Source of the DNA: JAJRXK01 sp964593155
Lineage (GTDB): Bacteria; Krumholzibacteriota; Krumholzibacteriia; JAJRXK01
Assembly (NCBI GenBank): GCA_964593155.1
Contig: CAZQHE010000001.1
Span: 12,273-76,272 of the forward strand
Reading direction: 5' to 3'
Length of the DNA stretch: 64,000 nt
Of the stretch, positions 19,816 to 31,444 are shown piece after piece. A program made the translations under genes and the position numbers. Below the pieces are notes generated by a model that had not been told where the DNA came from, searched no databases, and saw only the letters and a list, made by a program, of their open reading frames with translations. How positions within the stretch are numbered: position 1 is the first letter of the stretch; each line of letters starts with the position of its first letter.

Positions 19816-20988
19816 ATGCGACCGAGTCTTCGACGCGGACGGGACCGCATGTTCCGTCGCGTCCTCCTGTTCTCCGGTGCCGTCCTGCTCGCGGCATCGC
19901 CGGTTTCCGCCGACGAGGGCCCGAACTTCGTGCGCACCAGCGCCGGCGACGTCGAGATCCGGCTCACCGGGACCTTCCAGCCCCGCCTGTCGTGGGGACG
20001 GTCGGCCGAGACCGACACCCGTGAGGCCGAGGACCGTCTTGGTTTCGGTCTGCGCCGCGCGCGTTTCCGCGCCACCGCCACCTTCGACAACAGCGTGGGC
20101 GTGCACTACGACGTGGACGTCCGCGGCGGGAGTCTGAGCAGCGTCGACCTCTACGCCTTCTACCGCTTCGCCGAGGCCTGGCGCGTTCGCGTGGGCTATC
20201 TCGCCGGCGCGCAGCCACGCTCCTACATCCCGACCAGCCACACGAGGGTCGACGGGATCGACCGCGCCGCGATCGCCGAGCGGTGGTCGGAGATCACCAT
20301 TGGTTCGCGCGGACGCGACTTCGGTGTGGACGTGCGCCGCCTCACCGACACCACGCGCCTCGAACTGTTCCTGCACAACGGCGACGGCGCGAACGACCCG
20401 GGCCGCGGGAACTTCCGTCAGTCGATCTCGGACGTCGACGCCACGCGCGGGATCGATCGTTCCGAACTCGCGGTCAGTGCCGCCGGCGCCGTGATGCCGG
20501 CCGCGGTCGACGGCCTCGAGGTGGGTGGCTTCGCCGGCTACAACGCGGCGCGCGGGCCCTACACTGCCCTCGCGGGTGGACCGGGCCGTTCCTACGGAAG
20601 CTGGTCGGCCCACGTCTACTACGGCGCGAACCCGGGGAGTCAGCCCTTCCGGCTCAAGGCCGAAGCCCTCGGTGTGCACTTCGAATCGGGGGAGACCGGT
20701 GACGGGGTCGCCGTGCCGGCGCGTGACGCGATCGGTTGGGCGGTGTTCGGGGCCGCCTCGGTGGTCGAGCACAGCGAAGTCTTCGCTCGCTACGAGCAGT
20801 TCGACGCCGACACCGGGATCGACGCCGACGAGTACTGGGTCTTCGGTGCCAGCTACAGTCGCAGCGCCGCCCGCGGCCTGGACTATCGTCAGGAGCGGAT
20901 CACGGTGGCCTACACGAATGCGCTGCCGGGTCTGGAGGCGGCCGCCGATCAGCACCTGACCGTGCTGCAGCTGCAGTGGGTCTTCTGA
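19816..20988 (+). CDS. Porin-like outer-membrane barrel (phosphate-selective porin O/P type)
   Basis: A 390-residue protein with a signal peptide ending near SPVSADE, and a long series of alternating beta strands ending in a C-terminal aromatic residue (LQLQWVF), as in outer-membrane barrels. The GTFQPRLSWGR start of the mature part and the strand pattern resemble OprO/OprP-type porins. Substrate selectivity cannot be read from this. The ATG follows GAGGT at close spacing. An alternative start at Met12 would give a more usual signal peptide. It ends before a bidirectional hairpin shared with the convergent DUF4397 gene. Confidence 0.75.
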   Translation: MRPSLRRGRDRMFRRVLLFSGAVLLAASPVSADEGPNFVRTSAGDVEIRLTGTFQPRLSWGRSAETDTREAEDRLGFGLRRARFRATATFDNSVGVHYDVDVRGGSLSSVDLYAFYRFAEAWRVRVGYLAGAQPRSYIPTSHTRVDGIDRAAIAERWSEITIGSRGRDFGVDVRRLTDTTRLELFLHNGDGANDPGRGNFRQSISDVDATRGIDRSELAVSAAGAVMPAAVDGLEVGGFAGYNAARGPYTALAGGPGRSYGSWSAHVYYGANPGSQPFRLKAEALGVHFESGETGDGVAVPARDAIGWAVFGAASVVEHSEVFARYEQFDADTGIDADEYWVFGASYSRSAARGLDYRQERITVAYTNALPGLEAAADQHLTVLQLQWVF

Positions 20989-21018
20989 CCGGCACCACGA
21001 AGCCCACGGCAACGAAGA

Positions 21019-21043
21019 ACGGGCCTCCCGCGGGGAGGCCCGT
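21019..21043. terminator. Bidirectional hairpin between convergent genes
   Basis: Perfect arms ACGGGCCTCCC and GGGAGGCCCGT with a 3-base loop lie between the porin stop (+) and the DUF4397 gene stop (-). On the minus strand the stem is followed by TCTTCGTT, the better tail of the two. Confidence 0.75.
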
Positions 21044-21067
21044 CGCCGTCTCCGGTCGGATTCCGGA

Positions 21068-22483
21068 TCAGCGGCCCAGCCCGAGCTCGTCGAGGACGAA
21101 CACCTCGAGCGACTGCCCCGCCACGCCGATGTAGGCCAGCGTCGACACCGACCCCTCGGCGATGGTGACGCCCTCGGCCGTCACGCTCGGGAAATCGCCG
21201 AGCGCGGGGATCTGGATCACCACGTCCCAGGTCCCCGCCGGGATCGAGGCGAACTCCGAGAGCCCTCCGCCGGAGGCGACGGTGGAAAGTGGTTGCAGGG
21301 TCTCGGTGGTGTCGTCGACGTCGCGGCTCAGGATCAGATCGATGTCGAAATCCCGGGAACTCGCGTGCAGCAGACGCACGATCGCCGTCCCCGGCTGGGT
21401 GGGAACCTCTCCGCGGTAGGGGAGGACGGCGGCACCGGCGTCGACGTCGGCGTCACCGATCGCGGCCACGGTGTAGTCGGTGTTCGCGTCGAGAGAGACT
21501 TCGACGTCGATCAGCGCGTCGTCCGGGTTCTCCACCGGATCGACGGCCACGTCGAAGACCTGGACCCGGTGCAGCGCCGAGGTCAGGTTCAGCGCACCCG
21601 AGATCACCTTGTAGTCCACCCCCTGCAACGCGGGAACGGCCTCGCCGTCGACCAGCACGTTCACCGTCGGGGCCTCGGCCGCGAGGTGGGCGACGCGCAC
21701 GTCGCTGGTGGCCGGATTCACCGTGCGCACCTCGGTCGCGGTGGCGTCGGGGTCGTAGACGTCGGTCGTGACGAGGGCCGCGACACCGCCCTCCGGGGTC
21801 TCGACCGCCCACACCGTGTAGACCGTGCGGGCCATCAGGAGCAGATCGGCGAAGATTGCCGCCACCGCGCCGGACTCGGCGTCGCGCACCTGGAAGTCGT
21901 AGCGCGCCTGGTCCAGTCGCACGGGTCGGCCCGAACGTTCGCCGAACGACACCGGACCGAACAGCGGCGGCGTCTGGATTCCCGGCGGACTGATGTTCAC
22001 GGTTCCGACCGACGGAGCCGCGTGCACGAAGCTCACCGTGGCCTGTGCCTCGTTGCGGTCGAGGTCCCCACGGAAACTCGCCAGCGCGGGTTCGCCGCTG
22101 CCGATCGCCGCCACGGTCACCACGTCGCCGCGCTCGATCGTGACGACCTCGTCGACGACGTCGGTGCCATCGGCGCGGACCTTCACCGAGTATTCGGCCC
22201 CGTCGAAGGTGGCGGGAACCTCGCGGAACGCGCTGAAGGTCCCGAACTCGACGCCGTCGAGCTGGAAGCCGCCGGCCGCCCCCTCGTTCACGATCACGGT
22301 GACGGCGCCGGCGTCGGGGGCCAGGTGGGCCACGCGCAGGAAGGCCACGTCGCGCCCGCTGCTCGGGATGGTCGGGGTGCCGCCGCCGTCGTCGTCGCAG
22401 GCGGCCAGGCCCAGCCCGAGGGCTGCCACCAGCAGCAGGCTCGTGAGTCGGGGGGCGCGGGTTCGCAGGTCCTCGAGTCGCAT
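21068..22483 (-). CDS. DUF4397-type lipoprotein with four repeat units
   Basis: A 471-residue lipoprotein with lipobox LGLAAC and an acidic-glycine linker (DDDGGGTP). Four related segments each start with a hydrophobic strand plus a His/Ala core: FLRVAHLAPDAGAVTV, VSFVHAAPSVGTVNI, VRVAHLAAEAPTVNVLVDG and VRLLHASSRDFDIDLI. They match the DUF4397 repeat found in surface proteins of many bacteria. Each unit seems to include a YTVAAIG-type strand. Start ATG follows GAGGAG. Function is unknown; extracellular placement on the outer membrane is likely. Confidence 0.8.
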   Translation of the reverse strand: MRLEDLRTRAPRLTSLLLVAALGLGLAACDDDGGGTPTIPSSGRDVAFLRVAHLAPDAGAVTVIVNEGAAGGFQLDGVEFGTFSAFREVPATFDGAEYSVKVRADGTDVVDEVVTIERGDVVTVAAIGSGEPALASFRGDLDRNEAQATVSFVHAAPSVGTVNISPPGIQTPPLFGPVSFGERSGRPVRLDQARYDFQVRDAESGAVAAIFADLLLMARTVYTVWAVETPEGGVAALVTTDVYDPDATATEVRTVNPATSDVRVAHLAAEAPTVNVLVDGEAVPALQGVDYKVISGALNLTSALHRVQVFDVAVDPVENPDDALIDVEVSLDANTDYTVAAIGDADVDAGAAVLPYRGEVPTQPGTAIVRLLHASSRDFDIDLILSRDVDDTTETLQPLSTVASGGGLSEFASIPAGTWDVVIQIPALGDFPSVTAEGVTIAEGSVSTLAYIGVAGQSLEVFVLDELGLGR

Positions 22484-22716
22484 CGCTTGGGCTCCTCGTG
22501 ATCTCTGGATCGTGCGTATCGAAGGTAGAAGGGTCTCGGGCCGGCTCTCGGAGGCGCGGCGGACAAGATGACCCCGGCGCTGGGCGGGGGCCAGTGCGCA
22601 ATGTCGCCCCGCGGACGCGGCCGGGGCAAGGCCCGCAACGCGCGCAGCCGACAACCGCTCCACGATGGACCACGACGCCGCCGGCGTCGAGTCTTTACCG
22701 CGCGGCATCCACGAAA

Positions 22717-22747
22717 GGAGGCCGCGAGCATCGCGCCCGCGGCCTCC
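22717..22747 (-). terminator. Terminator of tricorn protease gene
   Basis: Perfect 10-base arms (22717-22726 and 22738-22747) with an 11-base loop lie 25 bases beyond the minus-strand stop at 22773. On that strand the stem is followed by TTTCGTGG. The remaining 230 bases to the DUF4397 start hold nothing else that I recognise. Confidence 0.7.
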
Positions 22748-22772
22748 CGCGATCCGGTGGGTCCTCCGGAGG

Positions 22773-26076
<3,304 letters not shown>

Positions 26077-26221
26077 GGCTGGATCTCTCGTGGTTCGAGG
26101 GGCCAGTTGTCGTGGGAGCGCACCGGGGCAGGCGGCGGCCGCTCCTCTCGCGAAACGGATTCGGAGTACGGAAGGGTAAGGAGCGTGGTTTCGGCTGTCC
26201 AGGGTTCGCGGCGGGGCGCGG

Positions 26222-26253
26222 CGCCGCCGTCACCGGGGCCGATGACGGCGGCG
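26222..26253 (-). terminator. Hairpin downstream of secreted TPR gene
   Basis: Perfect 11-base arms (26222-26232 and 26243-26253) with a 10-base loop lie 11 bases beyond the minus-strand stop at 26265. No T run follows, so its strength as a terminator is uncertain. The rest of the 188-base gap to the tricorn start holds nothing recognised. Confidence 0.5.
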
Positions 26254-26264
26254 GTCGACCGGGA

Positions 26265-26768
26265 TCACCAGTTCGCCGGCTGGACCTCGAAGTCCTCGCC
26301 CGCGGCCTCGGCCGCGGCGCGCTGGATCGCGCTCAGGAGCGCCTGCAGTTCCTCGGCGCCGTCGGGTCCGTACGAGCGCAGGATCTCGACCTGCTGCAGC
26401 GCGGCCTGCAGGTGTGCCTCGCCCAGGTACTCACGGGCCTCGGCGAACCGGTCGCGCAGGTCGAGGGCCTTCTCGTACATCTCGAAGGCCTTCTCCAGTT
26501 CGCCCGTCTTGCGCAGGGTGAAGGCCAGCATGTTCACGATCTCCGGATCGCGGTCGTCTTCGTCGTAGGCGGCCTCGAACTTCTCGCGGGCGTCGGCGTA
26601 GCGGCCTTCCTCGGCCAGCTCCACGCCTTCGTTGTACAGGCTCTCGGCGGTGTTCTCGGGCTCGTCCTTGCTCTCGGTTCCGGCGGCCGGAGCGGTGGCG
26701 GGCAGCGCGGCGGCGAGCAGCACGGCCAGGGCCAGGATCGGCGTCAGCGAGGGGATCTTCCGGGTCAC
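26265..26768 (-). CDS. Secreted TPR-repeat protein
   Basis: A 167-residue protein with a signal peptide ending near PATAPAAG and two or three tetratricopeptide-like helix pairs (ESLYNEGVELAEEGRYADAREKF, then MLAFTLRKTGELEKAFEMYEKAL, then FAEAREYLGEAHLQ). Such small periplasmic TPR proteins act as protein-interaction modules. The GTG start at 26768 is chosen because AGGAG precedes it by eight bases and the signal peptide begins there. It precedes the tricorn gene on the same strand, separated by a hairpin, so cotranscription is uncertain. Confidence 0.8.
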   Translation of the reverse strand: MTRKIPSLTPILALAVLLAAALPATAPAAGTESKDEPENTAESLYNEGVELAEEGRYADAREKFEAAYDEDDRDPEIVNMLAFTLRKTGELEKAFEMYEKALDLRDRFAEAREYLGEAHLQAALQQVEILRSYGPDGAEELQALLSAIQRAAAEAAGEDFEVQPANW

Positions 26769-26918
26769 GGCGGGTCTCCTGTTTCGAACAGGGGGAACGT
26801 CGGATCCCGGGATCGGCCTTGGCGAACCCGGGGGCTCGTTGTTTCTTCGCACGAGCCGGGCTTTCGGATCAACGTTCGCGAGCAGCCCGTCGTTCCCGCC
26901 CCGAAGTAGCGCAACGCC

Positions 26919-27905
26919 TTGATCGAAGTCCGCGACCTCCACAAGACCTACCGGGTACACCGGAAGCGGCCGGGCCTGCGGGCCTCGCTGAAGGCGCTGT
27001 TCGTGCGGGAACAGGTCGAGAAGCAGGCGCTGAAGGGTGTGGATCTGCGCGTGGAGCCCGGCGAGATCGTCGGGCTCGTCGGCTCGAACGGGGCGGGCAA
27101 GACCACCCTCGTGAAGGTGCTCACGGGGATCCTGTACCCGAGTGGCGGCGAGGCCCGGGTCCTGGGCCACACGCCGTGGAAGCGCGAGGACGACTACCGC
27201 AGGCGCATCGCGTTGATCATGGGGCAGAAGGCGCAGCTCTGGTGGGACCTGCCGGCGGCCGACGGCTTCCTGCTGCTGCGCGAGATCTACCGGGTCCCAC
27301 CCGAGCGCCACGCCGAGAACCTCGAGCGCCTGGCCACGGCGCTCGACGTGAAGGACCAGCTCCACGTGCAGGTGCGCCGGCTGAGTCTGGGCGAGCGCAT
27401 GAAGATGGAGTTGATCGCCGCGCTCCTGCACGATCCCGACGTCGTGTTCCTCGACGAACCGACCATCGGACTCGACCTCACCGCGCAGCGCGCCATGCGC
27501 GAGTTCATCCTCGACTACCAGCGCGAGCGGCGGCCGGCCATGGTGCTGACGTCGCACTACATGGAGGACATCGAGAGTCTGTGCCCGCGGATCGTGATCC
27601 TGCGCGAGGGCGAGATCGTCTACGACGGCTCGCGGGAGCGGCTTCTGCGCGACTACGCCCGCGAGAAGGTGATCGTGGTCCACCTGCAGGTAGAGCATGC
27701 GCACCGCGACTTCCGAGGACACGTTCAGGGCCCGGGGATGCAGCTGATCGATCACGACGAGGACGTGCTGCGCCTGCGGGTGGCTCGCGACGACGTGGCC
27801 GGCGCGGCCGGGCACGTGCTGGCGAACCTTCCCGTGCGCGATCTGAGCATCGAGGAGCCCGAGATCGGGACGATCATCGAGGCCCTGCAGCAGGGGCGAC
27901 GATGA
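26919..27905 (+). CDS. ABC exporter ATP-binding subunit (COG4586-like)
   Basis: ATPase of an ABC-2-type exporter. Walker A is GSNGAGKTT, the signature motif is the divergent LSLGERMKMEL, Walker B is VVFLDEPTIGLD, and the switch His lies in TSHYMED. After the ATPase core there is an additional C-terminal domain of about 80 residues. The start is TTG at 26919 with only a weak ribosome site; it is chosen because family proteins begin MIEVRDLHKTY. The stop overlaps the first permease by ATGA. The three genes match the COG4586-4587-3694 arrangement. The exported substrate is unknown. Confidence 0.9.
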   Translation: MIEVRDLHKTYRVHRKRPGLRASLKALFVREQVEKQALKGVDLRVEPGEIVGLVGSNGAGKTTLVKVLTGILYPSGGEARVLGHTPWKREDDYRRRIALIMGQKAQLWWDLPAADGFLLLREIYRVPPERHAENLERLATALDVKDQLHVQVRRLSLGERMKMELIAALLHDPDVVFLDEPTIGLDLTAQRAMREFILDYQRERRPAMVLTSHYMEDIESLCPRIVILREGEIVYDGSRERLLRDYAREKVIVVHLQVEHAHRDFRGHVQGPGMQLIDHDEDVLRLRVARDDVAGAAGHVLANLPVRDLSIEEPEIGTIIEALQQGRR

Positions 27906-28717
27906 GACGGGGCGCCGGGTGGATCCTCCCCGCGTGGTCGTCGGAGTTGCGCAAGCTCCTGAGCTACCGCGTGGACTTCTGGTTGGACTTCCTGGGATCG
28001 TTGATCGTGCAGGTCGGCCTGGCGTGGTTCCTGTGGGACGCGATCCTCCGCGCCCGCGGGACCGAGACCGTCGGCGGCATGGGACTGCAGGCGCTGGTAC
28101 TCTACTACCTGCTCGTCCCCCTGGTGGAGAAGATCTCGCGCGGGCCCGAGATGGGCTTCCTGTCGACGGAGATCTACGACGGAACGCTCACGCGCTACCT
28201 GGTCTATCCGGTTCCGCTGTTCGGCTACAAGTACGTGCTGCACCTGGCGGTGTCGACGGTCGCGCTGGTGCAGCTGTTCGTCGCGCTGGGTGCTTACGTG
28301 GCCTGGCGCGGCGTTCCCGAGCCCTTCGAGATCACGTGGGTCACGATGACCTTCGGCCTGATCGCGGCGATCGCCGCCAGCGCCCTGTACTTCCACATGG
28401 CTGCGTGCCTGGAGCTCGTCGCGTACTGGGCGGACAACGTGTGGAGTCTGCTGGTGATGCTGCGGTTCGCGATCCGTCTGCTCGGCGGTGGCATGATCCC
28501 GCTGAGCCTCTTCCCCGAGCTGGGACAGCAGGTCCTCGAGCTGTTGCCCTTCGCGCCGCTGCTGTCGTTCCCGATCCGCACCATCCTCGGCGAGGTCGGG
28601 CCGGCTGCCTACGCGCAGGCCATGGCCCTGCTCCTGGGCTGGACGGTGGTCTTCGGGGGGCTGGCCCGCTGGATCCATGCGCGCGGCTCCCGGCGGTACA
28701 CGGGGGTGGGCATCTGA
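27902..28717 (+). CDS. ABC-2-type exporter permease 1 (COG4587-like)
   Basis: A 271-residue integral membrane protein with about six predicted segments (for example GSLIVQVGLAWFLWDAIL, ALVLYYLLVPLVE, VSTVALVQLFVALGAYVAW, MTFGLIAAIAASALYF). Its N-terminus (ELRKLLSYRVDFWLDFLGSL) resembles the second permease, as expected for the paired half-transporters. Start ATG overlaps the ATPase stop, and its stop shares one base with the next ATG (TGATG). Together with the flanking genes it forms a complete exporter. Confidence 0.88.
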   Translation: MRRGAGWILPAWSSELRKLLSYRVDFWLDFLGSLIVQVGLAWFLWDAILRARGTETVGGMGLQALVLYYLLVPLVEKISRGPEMGFLSTEIYDGTLTRYLVYPVPLFGYKYVLHLAVSTVALVQLFVALGAYVAWRGVPEPFEITWVTMTFGLIAAIAASALYFHMAACLELVAYWADNVWSLLVMLRFAIRLLGGGMIPLSLFPELGQQVLELLPFAPLLSFPIRTILGEVGPAAYAQAMALLLGWTVVFGGLARWIHARGSRRYTGVGI

Positions 28718-29505
28718 TGGCCCGCTATCTGCGCCTGTACCTGTATTTCCTGCGGTTCTCGTTCTCGAAGGCCTTCGAGTTCCGCGTGGACTTCTGGTTC
28801 CGCGTGGTCATGGACAGCTTCTACTACGCCGTGAACATCGGCTTCTACCGGGTGCTCTACGTGCACACCGATCTGCTGGCCGGATGGGACGAGCGGCAGG
28901 TGATGGTGTTCGTCGGGGCCTACCTGGTGGTCGATGCGCTGAACATGACGGTGTTCGCGAACAACCTGTGGTGGCTGCCGATCCACGTGAACAAGGGCGA
29001 CCTGGACTACTACCTGGTGCGGCCGGTCTCTCCCTTCTTCTTCCTCACGCTGCGCGAGTTCGCCGCGAACTCCTTCGTGAACCTGTTGCTGGCGCTGGGT
29101 GTCCTGGTTTGGGCTCTGTCGCGGTTGCCGGTGTGGCCCGGCCCCGGCGAGCTCGTGGTGTTCGCCTTCATGCTGGTCAACGGAACGGTGTTGTACGGTC
29201 TGGTGCACCTGTTGATGCTGTTGCCGGTGTTCTGGATCCACTCCGGGCGCGGACTCGGTTCGGTGTTCTTCCTGCTGACACGTGCGATGGAGCGGCCCGA
29301 CGCGATCTTCCACGGTTGGGTCCGGCGGATCCTGATCACGGTGCTGCCCTTCGGACTCATGGCCAGTTTCCCCACGCGTGCGGTGCTCGACGAGCCGACC
29401 TGGTCGATCGTCGGGCACGCGGTGGTGGCCACCGCGGTCGTGTTCGCGGTCACCCTCTGGGTGTGGAGCCGGGCCCTGCGCGCCTACAGTTCGGCGTCGT
29501 CGTGA
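28717..29505 (+). CDS. ABC-2-type exporter permease 2 (COG3694-like)
   Basis: A 262-residue membrane protein with six likely segments, including VMDSFYYAVNIGFYRVLY, VVFAFMLVNGTVLYGLVHLLMLLPVFW and AVVATAVVFAVTLWVW. The FEFRVDFWFRVV motif near the start parallels the first permease. Translation is coupled to that permease by a one-base overlap. Operon end is not marked by a strong hairpin; a new promoter appears only five bases after the stop. Confidence 0.88.
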   Translation: MARYLRLYLYFLRFSFSKAFEFRVDFWFRVVMDSFYYAVNIGFYRVLYVHTDLLAGWDERQVMVFVGAYLVVDALNMTVFANNLWWLPIHVNKGDLDYYLVRPVSPFFFLTLREFAANSFVNLLLALGVLVWALSRLPVWPGPGELVVFAFMLVNGTVLYGLVHLLMLLPVFWIHSGRGLGSVFFLLTRAMERPDAIFHGWVRRILITVLPFGLMASFPTRAVLDEPTWSIVGHAVVATAVVFAVTLWVWSRALRAYSSASS

Positions 29506-29509
29506 ACCC

Positions 29510-29538
29510 TTGTGACGGCGGGGTTGGGGGTCTAGACT
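29510..29538 (+). promoter_or_regulatory. Candidate promoter of O-antigen ligase-like gene
   Basis: TTGTGA (29510-29515), a 17-base spacer and TAGACT (29533-29538) give a standard sigma-70 layout just after the exporter operon. The -10 contains CTAG, a tetranucleotide that recurs in several start regions of this window. Confidence 0.5.
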
Positions 29539-29611
29539 CCCGCACTTCTGCACGGATCCTCCACCGGCGGCGCCGCGACGGCGCGGCCGACGCCCACGGG
29601 TGCCGCCTTCC

Positions 29612-30832
29612 ATGTCCGCCGATCGATTCCGGAGCATCGCGGCCTTCCTGGTGTACGCCTTCGCGGTGGCCACGCCCTTCTCACTGGCCGCCGCGTCGAT
29701 CCTCGGCGTGACCATCCTCGTGAGCGGTGCGGCGGCACTCGCGATGCACGCTCCCGCGCGAGCGGCGATCCCGTCCTGGGTGCTCGCCGGCGTCCTCGCC
29801 CTGGTCGCGTGGAGCGCGGTGGCGACCGCGACCGCCGACCCCTTTCCCGCCAAGTGGTCGATCTGGGCCAAGGAAGCGTGGATCAAGCTCTTCCTGGTGG
29901 CCGCGACGGGACTCATGGTCTTCGCGCGGGTGCGCGTCGATCGCCTGCTGATGACCTACGTCGCCGCCGGAGCGGTCGTGGCCGTGTTCGGGATCGTGCA
30001 GTACCTGACGGGTTCGGTCCCCTTCCGCGACCACGTCCCCCCGAAGCGTGGCGACCGGTGGGAGATCGAGGCGTTCTACAACCATCACCTCACCTACGGC
30101 GGACACGTCGTGGTGCTCTGGTTGCTGGCCGTCGCCCGTGGCGTGTTCGGCACGGACCGGGCCACCGGTGGGCTGCGGCGCGCGTTCACCGTGGTGTCGG
30201 TCGTACTCCTGTCGTTGGGCCTGTACTGGAGCTACGCGCGGAGCCCGCAGGTCGGCGCGCTCGGCGGGATCGCGGTGTTGCTCCTGCTGCTGCCCGGCCG
30301 GCGTCGTCTGTTCGCGTCGGCCTTGGTGCTCGTGGCCCTCGCCGCGGCCCTGGCCAGCCCCACCATGCGGGCGCGCTACGTCGACGCCCTCGACATGTCC
30401 ACCGAGCAGACGCGGTTGTTGCTGTGGAGGAGCAGCGCCGAGGGCATCACTGCTCGGCCCTGGACGGGATTCGGCCCGGGCAACTTCCACGAAATGATGC
30501 AGGTCCACGAGGTCGCCGGCGAGTACAACACCCGGGCGCACGCGCACAACGACTACCTCATGCACGCGGTGAACGGGGGTGTCCCCCTGCTGGTCTTCTC
30601 GCTGGCCTTCGCCGGGGCCATCGCCGTCGTGCTCTGGCGGTGGAGGTACGGCCGCGACGGAAGCGTCGACTGGATCGTGGTCGGTCCGCTCGCCGCGCAC
30701 GTCGCGCTGGTGGTGGCCGGACTCTTCCAGGTCTTCCAGACCGACGACGAGGTCGAGTTCACCCTGTACTTCACGCTGGCCTGCGCCCTGTCGCACGTGG
30801 CGCAGCGACGCAGTGTGGAGACCGGCGGCTAG
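29612..30832 (+). CDS. O-antigen ligase / Wzy-like membrane protein
   Basis: A roughly 406-residue polytopic protein with ten or more membrane segments. The large periplasmic loop holds the family's conserved region (TRLLLWRSSAEGITARPWTGFGPGNFHE and RAHAHNDYLMHAV), which matches the Wzy_C/WaaL pattern. WaaL attaches O-antigen to lipid A core, Wzy polymerises it; the two cannot be separated here. The ATG at 29612 is preferred over the in-frame GTG at 29600 since neither has a ribosome site. Its stop overlaps the apaH stop in a shared CTAG (30829-30832), so transcripts converge with no spacer. Confidence 0.85.
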   Translation: MSADRFRSIAAFLVYAFAVATPFSLAAASILGVTILVSGAAALAMHAPARAAIPSWVLAGVLALVAWSAVATATADPFPAKWSIWAKEAWIKLFLVAATGLMVFARVRVDRLLMTYVAAGAVVAVFGIVQYLTGSVPFRDHVPPKRGDRWEIEAFYNHHLTYGGHVVVLWLLAVARGVFGTDRATGGLRRAFTVVSVVLLSLGLYWSYARSPQVGALGGIAVLLLLLPGRRRLFASALVLVALAAALASPTMRARYVDALDMSTEQTRLLLWRSSAEGITARPWTGFGPGNFHEMMQVHEVAGEYNTRAHAHNDYLMHAVNGGVPLLVFSLAFAGAIAVVLWRWRYGRDGSVDWIVVGPLAAHVALVVAGLFQVFQTDDEVEFTLYFTLACALSHVAQRRSVETGG

Positions 30833-31344
30833 ACGTCCACCTCGTCGCGTAGCGGAACCGCCGTCGTCTCCAGCGTGTCGAGGTCGATCGCCGTGAGCGA
30901 GTCGCCCCACACGGCGGCGGTGTCGAGCGCGATCATGTCGTCGCGGACCACCAGACCCTGCGCCGCCCAGTGACCACAGACGACCGTAGCCTCGAGCGGA
31001 CGCCGCCCTGGGAATCGGTGCCAGGGGATGCGGTCGTCGGGAGCCGCGCTCGGAGGCCCCGCGAAGTCGAAGGCGGGTTGTCCGTCGCTCGTGCAGGTGC
31101 GCAGGTTGCAAAGGATCCGGATCGTCGATCGGATCCGTGCACCCTGATCGAGAGTGTCGGTCCAGTGCACGGGCTGCTTCTCGGCCAGCGAGGTGATCAC
31201 CTCCACGTGATGGCGGCCACGAAGCCAGCGCTCGGCCTCGTGGGCCAGCTCGAGTACCCGGGCGCGGTCCCACACGGGCAGCACGCCGGCGTGGAGCATC
31301 AGGAAGTCGCCCTCTTCGTGGACGAGCGGACGGTGGCGCAGCCA
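30829..31344 (-). CDS. apaH: ApaH-type diadenosine tetraphosphatase, C-terminal part only
   Basis: The C-terminal 171 residues of a symmetrical Ap4A hydrolase. Matching segments are MLHAGVLPVWD, IRILCNLRTCTSDGQ, VVCGHWAAQGLVV and IALDTAAVWGDSLTAIDL, which correspond to E. coli ApaH HAG-PQWD, RMRFC, FGHWA and ALDTG-WGG. The N-terminal metal-binding half (GDxHG and GNHE motifs) lies in the 100-N gap. The enzyme splits Ap4A to two ADP. The stop CTAG is shared with the convergent ligase gene. Confidence 0.85.
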   Translation of the reverse strand, partial: WLRHRPLVHEEGDFLMLHAGVLPVWDRARVLELAHEAERWLRGRHHVEVITSLAEKQPVHWTDTLDQGARIRSTIRILCNLRTCTSDGQPAFDFAGPPSAAPDDRIPWHRFPGRRPLEATVVCGHWAAQGLVVRDDMIALDTAAVWGDSLTAIDLDTLETTAVPLRDEVDV

Positions 31345-31444
31345 NNNNNNNNNNNNNNNNNNNNNNNNNNNNNNNNNNNNNNNNNNNNNNNNNNNNNNNN
31401 NNNNNNNNNNNNNNNNNNNNNNNNNNNNNNNNNNNNNNNNNNNN
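31345..31444. other. Scaffold gap (100 N)
   Basis: A run of exactly 100 Ns removes the 5' half of apaH and the 3' end of the TonB-receptor gene. Since ApaH needs roughly 100 more residues and the receptor some of its C-terminal strands, the real distance is several hundred bases or more. Confidence 0.95.

Noticed and set aside
26833..26857. Hairpin GGCTCGT/ACGAGCC before the ABC ATPase gene
   Set aside because: The 7-base arms with an 11-base loop lie in a divergent promoter region with no clear tail or regulatory signature; too weak to call.
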